A stretch of DNA of 64,000 bases from a virus: positions 115,688 to 179,687 of the IMG/VR virus record IMGVR_UViG_3300050015_000276; one strand, 5' to 3'. The first letter of the stretch is position 1. Each line of letters begins with the position of its first letter. The notes under the pieces were generated by a model. That model was given only the letters and a program-made list of their open reading frames with translations. It made no database searches and was not told the origin of the DNA. Shown here one piece after another: positions 1 to 8,956 of the stretch. The translations under genes and the position numbers were made by a program.

Positions 1-1
1 T

Positions 2-997
2 CATAAATTTGAAGATATTCCAACAGGAGAAGATCTTAAGTTTTTAGCATCTTCAGGTTTAATATATGCTATGAATGGTATGGAAAGAATGATTTTCCGA
101 GATCATTCGAACAATACGTGGCCACGTGCAGAAAAATATAATAAAGCTTGGAAAATTGTTGATTCTATTGAAACTCAAGAATTGTTATATAGTCAGAAAC
201 CTATTAAAATTGTAATGGGTATGTTGTCTTGGAATGATAAGGAAACAACACTCAATAATCTTGATACTTTATATGCTGAAGCAAAGAGATTACGACAATT
301 TAATTTTGATTCGGAGGTTGTTGTAGTTGATAATGGATCTACTGATGGTACAAAACAGGCCCTTAGAAAAGTAAAGAATATTCATGTTATATCCAATAAA
401 ACTAATTTGGGTATTGCGCCGGCTCGTAATCAATTGTTTGAATATGCCAAAGTCTTCGATTCGGAATTTACATTTTCTGTAGATTGTGATATTGCTGTAG
501 TTCCATTTTCAGTTTTAGAAATGCTACGTTGGTTACGTTTACGGGCGAATATTGCAGCGTGTATTGGAACTGAATGGGATTTATGCACTGAAGATCCAAC
601 AAAAGTGGCCACTTGGTGTCCTACTATTACTATTAATACGCACATTCAACCACATCAGGCACCATTAGGATATGGTTTGTGGTTTACAAATGTTTTGAAT
701 CGATATAGATTTGATGAACGATTTGGACCTGGTTGGGGTGGGGAAGATAATGATTTAGCATTGACAATTGAGTCTGAAACATATTTGAAAATGTTTGTAT
801 TTCCTTTAAAGTATTTACATTTACATCCACATAAATCTATAGATTTACTTAAAGTTGATGGTGTGGATCCTGAAAAGGTTGTTCGTGAACGCTACCAAAT
901 ACTTATTGATAAATGGGTAGAAATTCCAGAGTTTAAACCTTTTATTAAAAGGTTAGTGCAATCTAAGAATTTGGAAAGTAATATTTTACCAACATGA
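2..997 (+). CDS. Family 2 glycosyltransferase (5' end outside window)
   Basis: The reading frame is open from base 2 with no stop, so the gene enters the window from the left; the first in-frame ATG (71) lies inside plausible protein sequence and is probably internal. The GT-A fold signature is clear: VVVDNGSTDGT, then NLGIAPARN, then a DCD (DxD-type) metal and nucleotide-sugar site, and a C-terminal GWGGEDNDL motif of the kind that positions the acceptor in galactosyltransferase-like enzymes. It probably transfers a sugar from a nucleotide sugar to phage DNA, a virion protein or a host surface glycan; the acceptor cannot be told from sequence. It is followed by a second sugar transferase through an ATGA overlap. 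Confidence 0.85.
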   Translation, partial: HKFEDIPTGEDLKFLASSGLIYAMNGMERMIFRDHSNNTWPRAEKYNKAWKIVDSIETQELLYSQKPIKIVMGMLSWNDKETTLNNLDTLYAEAKRLRQFNFDSEVVVVDNGSTDGTKQALRKVKNIHVISNKTNLGIAPARNQLFEYAKVFDSEFTFSVDCDIAVVPFSVLEMLRWLRLRANIAACIGTEWDLCTEDPTKVATWCPTITINTHIQPHQAPLGYGLWFTNVLNRYRFDERFGPGWGGEDNDLALTIESETYLKMFVFPLKYLHLHPHKSIDLLKVDGVDPEKVVRERYQILIDKWVEIPEFKPFIKRLVQSKNLESNILPT

Positions 998-1710
998 AAC
1001 CTATAATTTGGGTTTATTGGGAAAATAAACCAGGACAGTCTGATCCATTAATAGTTCAGAGATGCAAAGAGATTTTTAGACAATATAAAAATGTAATTAT
1101 TCTCAATGAAAATACAATTAAAAATTATGTGAATTTGATAGATTGTAGTCATATAAAAATTCTAGCATATAAAGGTGATTATTATCGTGCCAAATTACTT
1201 TCTGAATATGGTGGAATTTGGTTTGATGCTGATTCTATTTTGTTGGATGATTTTAGTGATTTGTATGATCAATTATTAAATAGTGATTTTGAGATGTGCG
1301 CAGAGAATTCGGCCGAAAGTTGTAGTCCATCTTGTTTGTTATTTAAACCTAAAAGTGTTATTGCGAAGAAATGGAGTTTATATTGTGAAGAAATGATACT
1401 TGCTGGAAAATGTATGGATTTAAATGATTGGGGACAACTTGCTGGATATGCTCTTGCTAGAATTATTAAAGAAACTAATAATAGTGTGATGGAATTTCCT
1501 GGAAGATATATGTTTTCTCTTGGTTACGAAAATAGAATTTTTATGAATTATTATAGTCAAGATGCCAGATATATTAAACAACAATTGCAACAAATTAAAA
1601 CACAAGGAGCCAAAGTTATCACATTATATGGTACGTTTATGTATAATCTTATTATACCAAACCAATGCTTATTAGAACAGATGTGGACAATGGCAAAAAT
1701 AAATGAATAA
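994..1710 (+). CDS. GT32/capsular-type glycosyltransferase
   Basis: 238 aa, starting in an ATGA overlap with the upstream glycosyltransferase. It begins with IIWVYWENKPGQSDP and carries the DxD block YKGDYYRAKLLSEYGGIWFD followed by AD, typical of the glycosyltransferase sugar-binding region (family 32 / capsular polysaccharide synthesis type). It likely acts with gene 1 in building a glycan. Donor and acceptor are unknown. Confidence 0.8.
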   Translation: MKPIIWVYWENKPGQSDPLIVQRCKEIFRQYKNVIILNENTIKNYVNLIDCSHIKILAYKGDYYRAKLLSEYGGIWFDADSILLDDFSDLYDQLLNSDFEMCAENSAESCSPSCLLFKPKSVIAKKWSLYCEEMILAGKCMDLNDWGQLAGYALARIIKETNNSVMEFPGRYMFSLGYENRIFMNYYSQDARYIKQQLQQIKTQGAKVITLYGTFMYNLIIPNQCLLEQMWTMAKINE

Positions 1711-2274
1711 TAACGAAGATGTTTCGGTATCGGGTGTTGGTTCCTCTCGGGCCGCTACTAAAAAATTAGATTAGAAATTCCTGAATTATTAAAAACTTTT
1801 AAGGTTAAGACATTATTGGATTTACCGTGTGGGGATTATCATTGGATGCAACATGTTAATTTGTACGGTATATTGTATACTGGGGCCGATATAAATGAGG
1901 AAAGAATTGTGGATAACAAACAAAAGTATCCAGAAATTCACTTTGAAGTATTAGATATTACTTCAGATCCTCTTCCTAAAAGTGATGTTGTTTTGGTGAG
2001 AGATTGTTTGGTTCATTTGGACAATAAGAGTATTTGGAAGACTATCAAAAATCTGAAGAAGAGTGGATCAACATATCTATTAACTACGAATTTTCCAGTC
2101 ATTATTCATTCTACTTTAAATAATAATATTAAAACCGGTGGTTGGCGTCCATTAAATTTTCAATTAAAACCTTTTAATTTTCCAGAACCTATTGGCGTGA
2201 TTGTAGAGAATTGTACTGAGGAACCTTGGATTGATAAATCATTGTGCCTTTGGAAAATTGAAAATCTTTCTTGA
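1703..2274 (+). pseudogene. Class I SAM-dependent methyltransferase with a single-base frameshift
   Basis: ATG 1703 overlaps the end of the preceding gene and opens a short frame reading MNNEDVSVSGVGSSRAATKK before a stop at 1772. From base 1765, in the -1 frame, the protein continues as IRLEIPELLKTF and then LLDLPCGDYHWM, the SAM-binding motif I of class I methyltransferases. The joint lies on a run of six A (1760-1765); seven A would give one continuous protein of about 190 aa. The downstream part alone has only a TTG (1816) inside motif I, so it is not a sensible independent start. It may be a real frameshift, -1 slippage on the A run, or a sequencing error. Neighbouring glycosyltransferases suggest a role in glycan modification. 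Confidence 0.7.
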
Positions 2275-2299
2275 CATTTAATTGTGTTTGTGATATACT
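2271..2299 (+). promoter_or_regulatory. Sigma70-type promoter, leaderless type
   Basis: TTGACA (2271-2276), 17-nt spacer, TATACT (2294-2299). The -10 box ends 6 nt before ATG 2306, so transcription should start at or next to the start codon. This spacing favours ATG 2306 over ATG 2302. Confidence 0.75.
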
Positions 2300-2305
2300 T
2301 TATGT

Positions 2306-3154
2306 ATGGTACCTTTGAAGAATCGAAATCGAAAGGCGTATTCATTCGCCAATATTAATTTATTGGGAAAATGTAATGCTGATTGTTATTTTTGTCTCGG
2401 TAAAGATATTCCTTCTGAATTGGTCGGAAAGAATCAACTTTCGGTTCATTTTACACAATGGAAGAATTTTAAGAGTTTCTTAACGCAGTGCCGAGATAAT
2501 GACATTTCGAAATTATATTTAACTGGACAAACGGCCGACGGACTTCAATATGTTTACCTAGATGAATTAATTGATTATCTTCAGGATAAATGTGGATTTT
2601 CTGTTGGTATTCGAACGAATGGTTATCTCGCTTTAAAAAGGATGACAACCATTCGTAAGATGAAAGATGAAATCGGGTACAGTATTCACACCCTGAATTG
2701 TACTAATAATAACCTTATTATGGGTAGACGAGATTTGCCAGAGTGGAATAAGATTATACCACAAAGTGGTGATAATGTACGAGTTGCCATTGTATTGAAT
2801 CGTTATAATGTTTTAGAATTTTATTCTCTTTGTGAATATATTTCTCAATTTCCAAATGTTAATTATATTCAGGTTCGCCGGGTTTCAACAGATACTCGAA
2901 TGGTATTTCTTAATGAAGATATTGATATTTTTGAAAAGTTTTACCAATGCTTTATTTCTTACAATAAACCTATCCGCGAATATTATGGTGCTCCTATTTT
3001 CAAACTTTTTGGTAAGGATATTGTATTTTGGAGAACAGTTGAGACTTCAATAAATTCCTTAAACTACTTTACAGACGGAACGTGTTCCGATGAGTATTTT
3101 GTGGTAGAAGGATATCTTAAGAATCAGGATGTAAATAATGCAGAAGGCACTTAG
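2306..3154 (+). CDS. Radical SAM protein
   Basis: 282 aa. The N-terminal segment CNADCYFC is a CxxxCxxC motif that binds the 4Fe-4S cluster for S-adenosylmethionine cleavage; the following residues fit the radical SAM TIM-barrel (YLTGQTADGLQY, SVGIRTNG). The C-terminus has one further Cys (DGTCSDEYF) and no obvious full SPASM cluster. The substrate is unknown; next to sugar transferases and a methyltransferase it may modify a nucleotide or sugar. It has its own strong promoter, and its last 17 nt overlap the next gene. Confidence 0.75.
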   Translation: MVPLKNRNRKAYSFANINLLGKCNADCYFCLGKDIPSELVGKNQLSVHFTQWKNFKSFLTQCRDNDISKLYLTGQTADGLQYVYLDELIDYLQDKCGFSVGIRTNGYLALKRMTTIRKMKDEIGYSIHTLNCTNNNLIMGRRDLPEWNKIIPQSGDNVRVAIVLNRYNVLEFYSLCEYISQFPNVNYIQVRRVSTDTRMVFLNEDIDIFEKFYQCFISYNKPIREYYGAPIFKLFGKDIVFWRTVETSINSLNYFTDGTCSDEYFVVEGYLKNQDVNNAEGT

Positions 3155-4184
3155 TTTTGATGATACACTATTAGTTCCAAAAAGAACATTTGGTGGCAGT
3201 CGTGGGCAGGTTGATATATCCACAAATATTTGTGGATATAATATGAAAATTCCTATTTTTTCGGCTAATATGTCTTCGGTAACTGAATCAGAAATGGCTA
3301 TTGCAATGCGGCGAAATGGTGGCCTTGGAGTTCTTCATCGAATGTGTGATCCTGCCGAAAATATTAAAATGGTGAAAAATGTGTATTTGGGACTTTCAGA
3401 AGACGACTATACTAAAACTCCAGTATTTGTTTCTTTGCCATCTAATGGATTTGATGCTCTCAATAGAATAAAGGATACTCTTGAATTTAAACCTTATGGT
3501 TATTGCATAGATGTAGCACATGCTGATTCTCCTGATGTGGAAGAAACTGTAAAACGAATTATACAAGAATATCCGGAATTAAATTTGATTGTTGGTAATT
3601 ATGCGACACCCGAAGGTATTAGAAATCTTATCAATATAATTGATAAAAAAGATCTTTCTAGAGTTGCATTTAAAGTGGGAATTGGTAGCGGAAGCCAATG
3701 TTCTACACGTATTGTTACCGGTTGTGGTATTCCTACATTAGAAAGTATATTTCGAATTAGAAATAATGATTATATACCAAAAGATATTAAATTGATTGCT
3801 GATGGTGGAATTCGTAATTCTGGTGATATTGTAAAAGTTTTGGCCTCTGGCGCGGATGCAGTTATGTTAGGTAGTTTGTTGGCTGGAACTAAAGAGGCTC
3901 CCGGTAATGTTATTAAAAATTCTGGTGGTCTTTATAAGATTTATAGAGGCAGCGCCTCATATGGACAGAAGTTTGAAGTGGGAAAACAAGGATATATTGA
4001 AGGAACAGAAACTTTAGTGCCATACAAAGGCCATGTTACAACTATTCTTACTCAATTGGTAGAGGGAATCAAATCAGGATTTTCCTATTGTGGTTCCCTT
4101 AATCTTGAAGAATTGCAAGATAATGCGGAATTTGTCGAAATATCAAATGCTGGATATAGAGAAAGTACACCTCATGGGGTTTAA
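3138..4184 (+). CDS. IMP dehydrogenase / GMP reductase family enzyme
   Basis: 348 aa. It has the full (beta/alpha)8 barrel of the family: SFDDTLLVPKR at the start, the catalytic cysteine loop GIGSGSQCSTR, the phosphate-binding LIADGGIRNSGDIVKVLASG, and the PYKG segment near the C-terminus. It has no CBS domains. The C-terminal SNAGYRESTPHGV is closer to IMP dehydrogenases, but its length is that of a GMP reductase, so the direction (IMP to XMP, or GMP to IMP) is not settled. It would adjust the guanine nucleotide pool for phage DNA synthesis. The start ATG lies inside the 3' end of the radical SAM gene. Confidence 0.85.
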   Translation: MQKALSFDDTLLVPKRTFGGSRGQVDISTNICGYNMKIPIFSANMSSVTESEMAIAMRRNGGLGVLHRMCDPAENIKMVKNVYLGLSEDDYTKTPVFVSLPSNGFDALNRIKDTLEFKPYGYCIDVAHADSPDVEETVKRIIQEYPELNLIVGNYATPEGIRNLINIIDKKDLSRVAFKVGIGSGSQCSTRIVTGCGIPTLESIFRIRNNDYIPKDIKLIADGGIRNSGDIVKVLASGADAVMLGSLLAGTKEAPGNVIKNSGGLYKIYRGSASYGQKFEVGKQGYIEGTETLVPYKGHVTTILTQLVEGIKSGFSYCGSLNLEELQDNAEFVEISNAGYRESTPHGV

Positions 4185-4186
4185 AT

Positions 4187-4378
4187 ATGACAGTAAAAGA
4201 ACGATATGAAGAGTGGTTGCGGCGAGCAAATAAAATTGCCGAAGATTTGGAAATTGAAATAAATTTCACTGTAGAAGTTCGAGATTATACACCAGAAGCC
4301 TGTGTGGACGTTTGTCAAAAATATACAGATTGTGGTTTTTATTCAAAACCTGGCAATACTTATATTAATTGTTGTTGA
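4187..4378 (+). CDS. Small cysteine-rich protein, unknown
   Basis: 63 aa, 2 nt after the IMPDH-like gene and in the same operon. The N-terminal half is a charged helix (KERYEEWLRRANKIAED); the C-terminal half has five cysteines, including CVDVC and a terminal CC. It may bind metal. No family is recognised. Confidence 0.6.
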   Translation: MTVKERYEEWLRRANKIAEDLEIEINFTVEVRDYTPEACVDVCQKYTDCGFYSKPGNTYINCC

Positions 4379-4403
4379 CATTCCCGGTCGTTTGTGCTAA
4401 CAT
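4375..4403 (+). promoter_or_regulatory. Promoter, leaderless type
   Basis: TTGACA (4375-4380), 17-nt spacer ending TGC (extended -10), TAACAT (4398-4403). The -10 box ends 6 nt before ATG 4410. It overlaps the stop codon region of the small gene upstream. Confidence 0.65.
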
Positions 4404-4409
4404 ATTAGT

Positions 4410-6728
4410 ATGTCTGAAGAAACTAATATTGTAAATGTCCAAGCTAAAAAACTCCTGGCTCGATTGTTAGTAACGGAAGCTATAACAGTTATTCATGCAG
4501 GAACTAGGACAGCATCATTTGATCCAAAACGAAGAATATTGACTCTTCCAATTTGGAAAACAATGAGTGGCGACCTTTATGACCTTTTTGTTCTTCATGA
4601 AGTATCTCATGCACTTTATACTCCACAAGGAAGTAAACCTTTAATTGATGCGTGTAACCGGGTTGCTTCCAAATATCCAAAAGCAGCAAAAAGATTTGTT
4701 AATATTGTGGAAGATGCCAGGATTGAACGACTTATTAAAGTAACATATCCGGGTGGTCGTGGTGCATTTATTCGTGGTTATACGGAACTGGTTGAACGTG
4801 ATTTCTTCGGCACAAAAGGAAGAGATATAAACGATTTTGGTATCATTGATAGGATAAACATTTATTTCAAAACTGGTAATAATGATATTCAGTTTACTGA
4901 TTACGAAATGCAATTTATTCATGATATTGAAAAGGTTTTAACTTTCGATGAAGTTATTGGAATTTGTGAAAGATTGTATACTTATGCCAAAGAGGAAAGA
5001 GATAAGAAAAAGGCTGAATCAGAAGAGGACTGCCAAGAAACAGAGAATGACGATCCAGAATCTGGAAATGAAGAATTGGATCCAAATTCTAAAACCTCAA
5101 AATCTTCCATGAATGATTCGGAAGATGACGACGATTCTGATGTAGATGTCGATCCAGATACGGATGATGACGAAGATATACCGGATGAAAATGATGAATC
5201 TATACCGGATGAAAATGAAGAAACTTCAGGAGATGCTGATAATGGCGAAGAAACTAATTCGGACGAAAAGACCGATGAGGACAAGAAACCCGAAAAAGCC
5301 TTTAAAGACTCTGAAGCCGAAGCACCCAAAATAAATGATGATCCTATTGAATCTGTAACAGATAAAACTTGGGAAGAAAAACAGGAAGAGTTGTGTGATT
5401 TATATGCACGTCCAATTCGGTATTTGGGTATTCCTAAACCAATATTAGAAAATATAATTGTTCCTTATAAGAAAGTTCATTCTAATATTCGAAAACATTA
5501 TTTGAATGCTGGTGTAGGTTTTGTAACGAGTCATTCAGAAGAATTTGCACGTTTCAAAGATGAAAATAAAACAGTTGTTGATTGGCTTATTAAAGAATTT
5601 GAAATGCGTAAGGCTGCCAATCAATATTCTAGATCATTATCTGCTAAGACTGGTATATTGGATATGAATAAATTGAACCAGTATAGGTTTGCGGATGATA
5701 TCATGAAGAAGGTGACTTCAATTATTGGTGGAAAGAATCATGCGCTTGAGATATTTGTTGACTGGTCAGGTTCTATGGTCCAACATGCATTGGGAACAAT
5801 ACATCAATTAATAAATATTGCGATGTTTTGTCGTAAAGAACAAATACCATTTAATGCTTATACTTTTGGTGCCGAGACTGTCCATAGCCAAGAACTCAGA
5901 GGTAAAACAGGTCAGTGTGGCAATGCTGATGTTTTCCAATTTGAAATTGAGGATTTTGGTTTCTTTTATGGTTTTTCTTTACACCAAGTGCTTTCGAGTA
6001 CAATGTCCGCAATGGAATTTAATGATGCATGTATTAATTTATTCATGATGGCATCTTCTTGTGGTTCGGGACAAAGAGGACTTCCAAAAGCTGAAAAAAT
6101 GAGTGGAACACCTTTGAATGAAGCCATTGTTTCTGCCATTGAAATTGTAAATCGCCTTCGTAAGAAAACTAATATTCAAGTTATAAATACAGTTTTTATT
6201 ACTGATGGTGAGGCAACTACAGATGGCCGGTATATTCACGAAGTTAAAACATTATTTGAAACCACCTATATTGATTATGGAAAAGAAGATGTGTTTTTGC
6301 GAGATTCAGTAACACATATAGATTATCCGTTAAGCAATATAAAAAGGGATACTACAAAGGCATTTCTTCAAATATTTCGAAATAGAACTAAGACTAATGT
6401 AATTGGGTTTTTTATTTCGGGAGGTGACAAATATAGTCAAAAGATTGACATCGCTACATTATATCCAGAACGTTGGGGTAAAGGTGAATTTGAACAAAAT
6501 AAAATTGAAAAGGAATTAGAAGAAAATAATTTTGTTCTCGTGCCAAATATGGGTTATACTGAATTTTATATAATTCCTGGTGGAAGAGAATTACGAATTT
6601 CTTTACCAGGTTCACCGTTAACTGGAATTATGGGAAATGGAAAAATGGTTACGGCGATGTCTGCACATGGTTTAAAGCAACGAAAGCAACGAATTTGTTT
6701 GAACCGTTTTATAAAAATTATTTCATAA
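4410..6728 (+). CDS. CobT-like protein: zincin-type HExxH domain plus vWA domain
   Basis: 772 aa. Residues 63-67 are HEVSH, a zinc-binding HExxH, followed by a NIVEDARIER helix as in M48/CobT-like proteins. Residues about 200-310 are a highly acidic low-complexity linker. A von Willebrand A domain follows, with the MIDAS motif DWSGSM near residue 451 and FITDGEATTDGR later. This order matches the CobT-like partners of MoxR/CobS AAA+ ATPases found in large phages. In cobaltochelatase, CobT and CobS drive cobalt insertion, but such pairs can also be protein remodellers. The CobS-like ATPase lies 546 bp downstream. The start follows a leaderless-type promoter. Confidence 0.8.
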   Translation: MSEETNIVNVQAKKLLARLLVTEAITVIHAGTRTASFDPKRRILTLPIWKTMSGDLYDLFVLHEVSHALYTPQGSKPLIDACNRVASKYPKAAKRFVNIVEDARIERLIKVTYPGGRGAFIRGYTELVERDFFGTKGRDINDFGIIDRINIYFKTGNNDIQFTDYEMQFIHDIEKVLTFDEVIGICERLYTYAKEERDKKKAESEEDCQETENDDPESGNEELDPNSKTSKSSMNDSEDDDDSDVDVDPDTDDDEDIPDENDESIPDENEETSGDADNGEETNSDEKTDEDKKPEKAFKDSEAEAPKINDDPIESVTDKTWEEKQEELCDLYARPIRYLGIPKPILENIIVPYKKVHSNIRKHYLNAGVGFVTSHSEEFARFKDENKTVVDWLIKEFEMRKAANQYSRSLSAKTGILDMNKLNQYRFADDIMKKVTSIIGGKNHALEIFVDWSGSMVQHALGTIHQLINIAMFCRKEQIPFNAYTFGAETVHSQELRGKTGQCGNADVFQFEIEDFGFFYGFSLHQVLSSTMSAMEFNDACINLFMMASSCGSGQRGLPKAEKMSGTPLNEAIVSAIEIVNRLRKKTNIQVINTVFITDGEATTDGRYIHEVKTLFETTYIDYGKEDVFLRDSVTHIDYPLSNIKRDTTKAFLQIFRNRTKTNVIGFFISGGDKYSQKIDIATLYPERWGKGEFEQNKIEKELEENNFVLVPNMGYTEFYIIPGGRELRISLPGSPLTGIMGNGKMVTAMSAHGLKQRKQRICLNRFIKIIS

Positions 6729-6733
6729 AGGTC

Positions 6734-6762
6734 TTGCTTTTTAGACCAAAATGTAGTACAAT
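6734..6762 (+). promoter_or_regulatory. Promoter for the basic protein / CobS-like operon
   Basis: TTGCTT (6734-6739), 17-nt spacer, TACAAT (6757-6762). An eight-codon ORF (ATG 6767) lies between this promoter and the ATG of the next gene (6797), which has its own ribosome-binding site AAGAAGG. Confidence 0.55.
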
Positions 6763-6796
6763 AGTAATGATGAAAGGTATACAAGAAGGTTAATGA

Positions 6797-7249
6797 ATGG
6801 CAAAAGATAAAGTTGTTAATAAGAATCAACCAAAGAGTTTGACTTCCGCACAACATATGTTTGTGGAGCAACTTCAGGCGCGTTTTGGTGAGCAATTTAC
6901 AAATGTTAAACGCAATGAATTGTTGAAGGCATCTCAAGATATTTTGAAGGCCGCTACAATTCCAGCTTGGATTGCAAGAAATTTGAAAGTTCGTAATAAG
7001 GAGAAGCGTGGAAGATATGATCTTAGTGTACTTCTTAAGTTGCCTGTTGTAGCCTTTGAAGAGGTGAAGACGGCAAAAGTAAAGAAGACTCCTAAGGTTG
7101 TTGCAAAGAAGGCTACTAAGGCACCTAAGGTTCCAAAAACTACTAAGAAAACTAAAGAAACAGGGATTGTTGATACTGAGACGGCATTGGCAGATTTAAA
7201 TACGCCGGCAATTCAAGATGATCCTTTTTCCGAAGAAATAGCCGAGTAA
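6797..7249 (+). CDS. Basic protein sharing the N-terminal domain of the CobS-like ATPase
   Basis: 150 aa. Residues about 15-75 (FVEQLQARFG, KRNELL, IPAWIARNLK, RGRYDLSVLLKLP) align by eye with residues 8-65 of the next gene (FVSIVQKQYG, TRQEVI, SPTWLVNDLQ, RGKYKLPNLL), so the two share a small, possibly winged-helix domain. The C-terminus is a Lys/Ala/Pro-rich histone H1-like tail followed by an acidic end. It may be an adaptor or DNA-binding companion of the ATPase. Confidence 0.65.
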   Translation: MAKDKVVNKNQPKSLTSAQHMFVEQLQARFGEQFTNVKRNELLKASQDILKAATIPAWIARNLKVRNKEKRGRYDLSVLLKLPVVAFEEVKTAKVKKTPKVVAKKATKAPKVPKTTKKTKETGIVDTETALADLNTPAIQDDPFSEEIAE

Positions 7250-7274
7250 TACCATTTATATTGGCGAGTAATAT

Positions 7275-8501
7275 ATGACACTTAAACAAAAACAAGAGAA
7301 TTTTGTTTCCATTGTTCAGAAACAATATGGAATTAATAGAGATTATATTACTCGCCAAGAAGTTATTTGGTTAATTAAGAATATTGGAATTAAAAGTCCA
7401 ACCTGGTTAGTAAACGATCTTCAATATAAAATTGCAAGAGGAAAGTATAAATTGCCGAATTTGTTACTTGGCCAAACTGCGCCACAATCCTCAGATGATG
7501 AAGATTTGACAACTGTAGCCGAAGAAATATTTAATCCAAAACCAAAAAAAGAAGTAAAAAGGATTTTTCCAAAACATATTTCATATGTTCCTAGTGAAGG
7601 ACTTGTTCCTGGTGCAGAACCTACATTTGTTCCTTTTGGTTGTTTTCAGGATGTGAAATCCATTATTGAAAGTGGTGTGTTTCTTCCAATTTATATTTCT
7701 GGACCGACACGTTCTGGAAAAACCTTAACGCCTATTCAAGTTTGTTCTCAACTCAAGAAAAATTTGTATCGTGTTAATATTACTATTGAGACAGATGAGA
7801 GTGATCTCTTAGGTGGATATAAATTGATTAACGGAGAAACAGTATGGGAGGATGGACCAGCAGTTAAAGCTATTGAAGATCCTACTGGTGCTGTATTGTT
7901 GCTAGATGAAATTGATTTGGGTTCTAATAAACTTCTTTGTCTCCAACCTATTTTAGAAGGAAATGGAATTTACATTAAGAAAACAAATAGGTGGGTTCGT
8001 CCTTCAGAAGGATTTAATGTTATTGCGACAGCTAATACAAAAGGACGTGGTAGTGAAGATGGCCGATATATTGGTACTAATGTAATGAATGAAGCTATGT
8101 TAGAGCGGTTTCCTATTACATATGACCAAGGATATGCAAATAAGAAAATTGAGGCATCGATCCTTAAAAAGAATCTTAAAATGTATGGTGAAGAATCTCC
8201 GCAATTTATAGATTGTTTGTGCCAATGGGCTGATAATATAAGGAAAACAAATGCTAACGGCGGCGTTGATGAAACTATTTCAACGGGGCGTTTGGTATAC
8301 ATTATTAAAACTTATGTAGTTTTTGGACGTAATCGTATGAAAGCTATCAAAGATAATATTGCCCGATTTGATTTGAATACACAGACTAGTTTTTTGGATA
8401 TGTATACCAAGATTGATGAACATGCCGTAGATGGTCCAGACGACCAAATAGTTTTGGGAGTCGATCTTCAAACTCCTGTTGTGAAAAAAGTTTGTTGGTA
8501 G
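7275..8501 (+). CDS. CobS-like / MoxR-type AAA+ ATPase
   Basis: 408 aa. After a ~65-residue N-terminal domain shared with the preceding gene comes an AAA+ module: Walker A GPTRSGKT (about residues 143-150), ESDLLGGYKL, Walker B LLLDEIDLGS, and a sensor region VIATANTKGRGSEDG. The GGYKL and ANTKGRG features fit the CobS/MoxR group, which works with vWA proteins such as the CobT-like product two genes upstream. Likely role: ATP-driven remodelling, possibly metal chelation into a corrin. The window also encodes a B12-dependent ribonucleotide reductase. Confidence 0.8.
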   Translation: MTLKQKQENFVSIVQKQYGINRDYITRQEVIWLIKNIGIKSPTWLVNDLQYKIARGKYKLPNLLLGQTAPQSSDDEDLTTVAEEIFNPKPKKEVKRIFPKHISYVPSEGLVPGAEPTFVPFGCFQDVKSIIESGVFLPIYISGPTRSGKTLTPIQVCSQLKKNLYRVNITIETDESDLLGGYKLINGETVWEDGPAVKAIEDPTGAVLLLDEIDLGSNKLLCLQPILEGNGIYIKKTNRWVRPSEGFNVIATANTKGRGSEDGRYIGTNVMNEAMLERFPITYDQGYANKKIEASILKKNLKMYGEESPQFIDCLCQWADNIRKTNANGGVDETISTGRLVYIIKTYVVFGRNRMKAIKDNIARFDLNTQTSFLDMYTKIDEHAVDGPDDQIVLGVDLQTPVVKKVCW

Positions 8502-8531
8502 TTGACTTCCAATAGAAAATTGTGTTATAAT
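8502..8531 (+). promoter_or_regulatory. Promoter, leaderless type, before the clamp operon
   Basis: TTGACT (8502-8507), 18-nt spacer ending TGTGT, perfect TATAAT (8526-8531). ATG 8540 follows after 8 nt. This argues for ATG 8540 rather than the upstream TTG at 8531, which lies in the promoter. Confidence 0.7.
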
Positions 8532-8539
8532 TGATCAAT

Positions 8540-8956
8540 ATGAATAGTGCTGTGTGGGTCAAAGAACCTGACCCAGTAAAAAATAATTTACCTGCCGTGT
8601 GGGATCTGGTTTTGTCGGACCTTGAATTGTCACGGAAGAATCTTTCTAATGCTCCTCAATATCAAATATTGGATCTGTTAATAGCAGATATTCATTTGAG
8701 AGATATTACAGGCGAGAAGAAATATGGAGTTCGTCTTCAACCATTTAATGGTAGGAAGAATCTCAAAGATGCATATGAGGAGTTCTTGGATGCTGTTGTA
8801 TATTTGCGTGCTGAATACTTCGAAATGACTTCTGGTGAGAAGACCGAAGAAATTGAAAGTTATGCCAGAAGTATTGGAGTTTTGTATACGACGGCACTGG
8901 ATGCTTCTCTTAAATTAAGATATTTAATGGAATTGAAAAAGGAACAGAATGGCTAA
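8540..8956 (+). CDS. Conserved-looking phage protein, unknown function
   Basis: 138 aa. The middle reads KYGVRLQPFNGRKNLKDAY, then EEFLDAVVYLRAEY. The acidic E-E-x-x-D-x-x-V-Y-L-R helix resembles a short all-alpha MazG-like or dNTP pyrophosphohydrolase motif seen in small phage proteins, but this is only a resemblance. It is the first gene of the clamp/clamp-loader cluster and its 3' end overlaps the clamp gene by 8 bp. Confidence 0.6.
   Translation: MNSAVWVKEPDPVKNNLPAVWDLVLSDLELSRKNLSNAPQYQILDLLIADIHLRDITGEKKYGVRLQPFNGRKNLKDAYEEFLDAVVYLRAEYFEMTSGEKTEEIESYARSIGVLYTTALDASLKLRYLMELKKEQNG

Noticed and set aside
4982-5329. Minus-strand Ser-rich reading frame inside the CobT-like gene.
   Set aside because: It is the antisense of the acidic Asp/Glu linker; Ser-rich shadows are a by-product of that composition.
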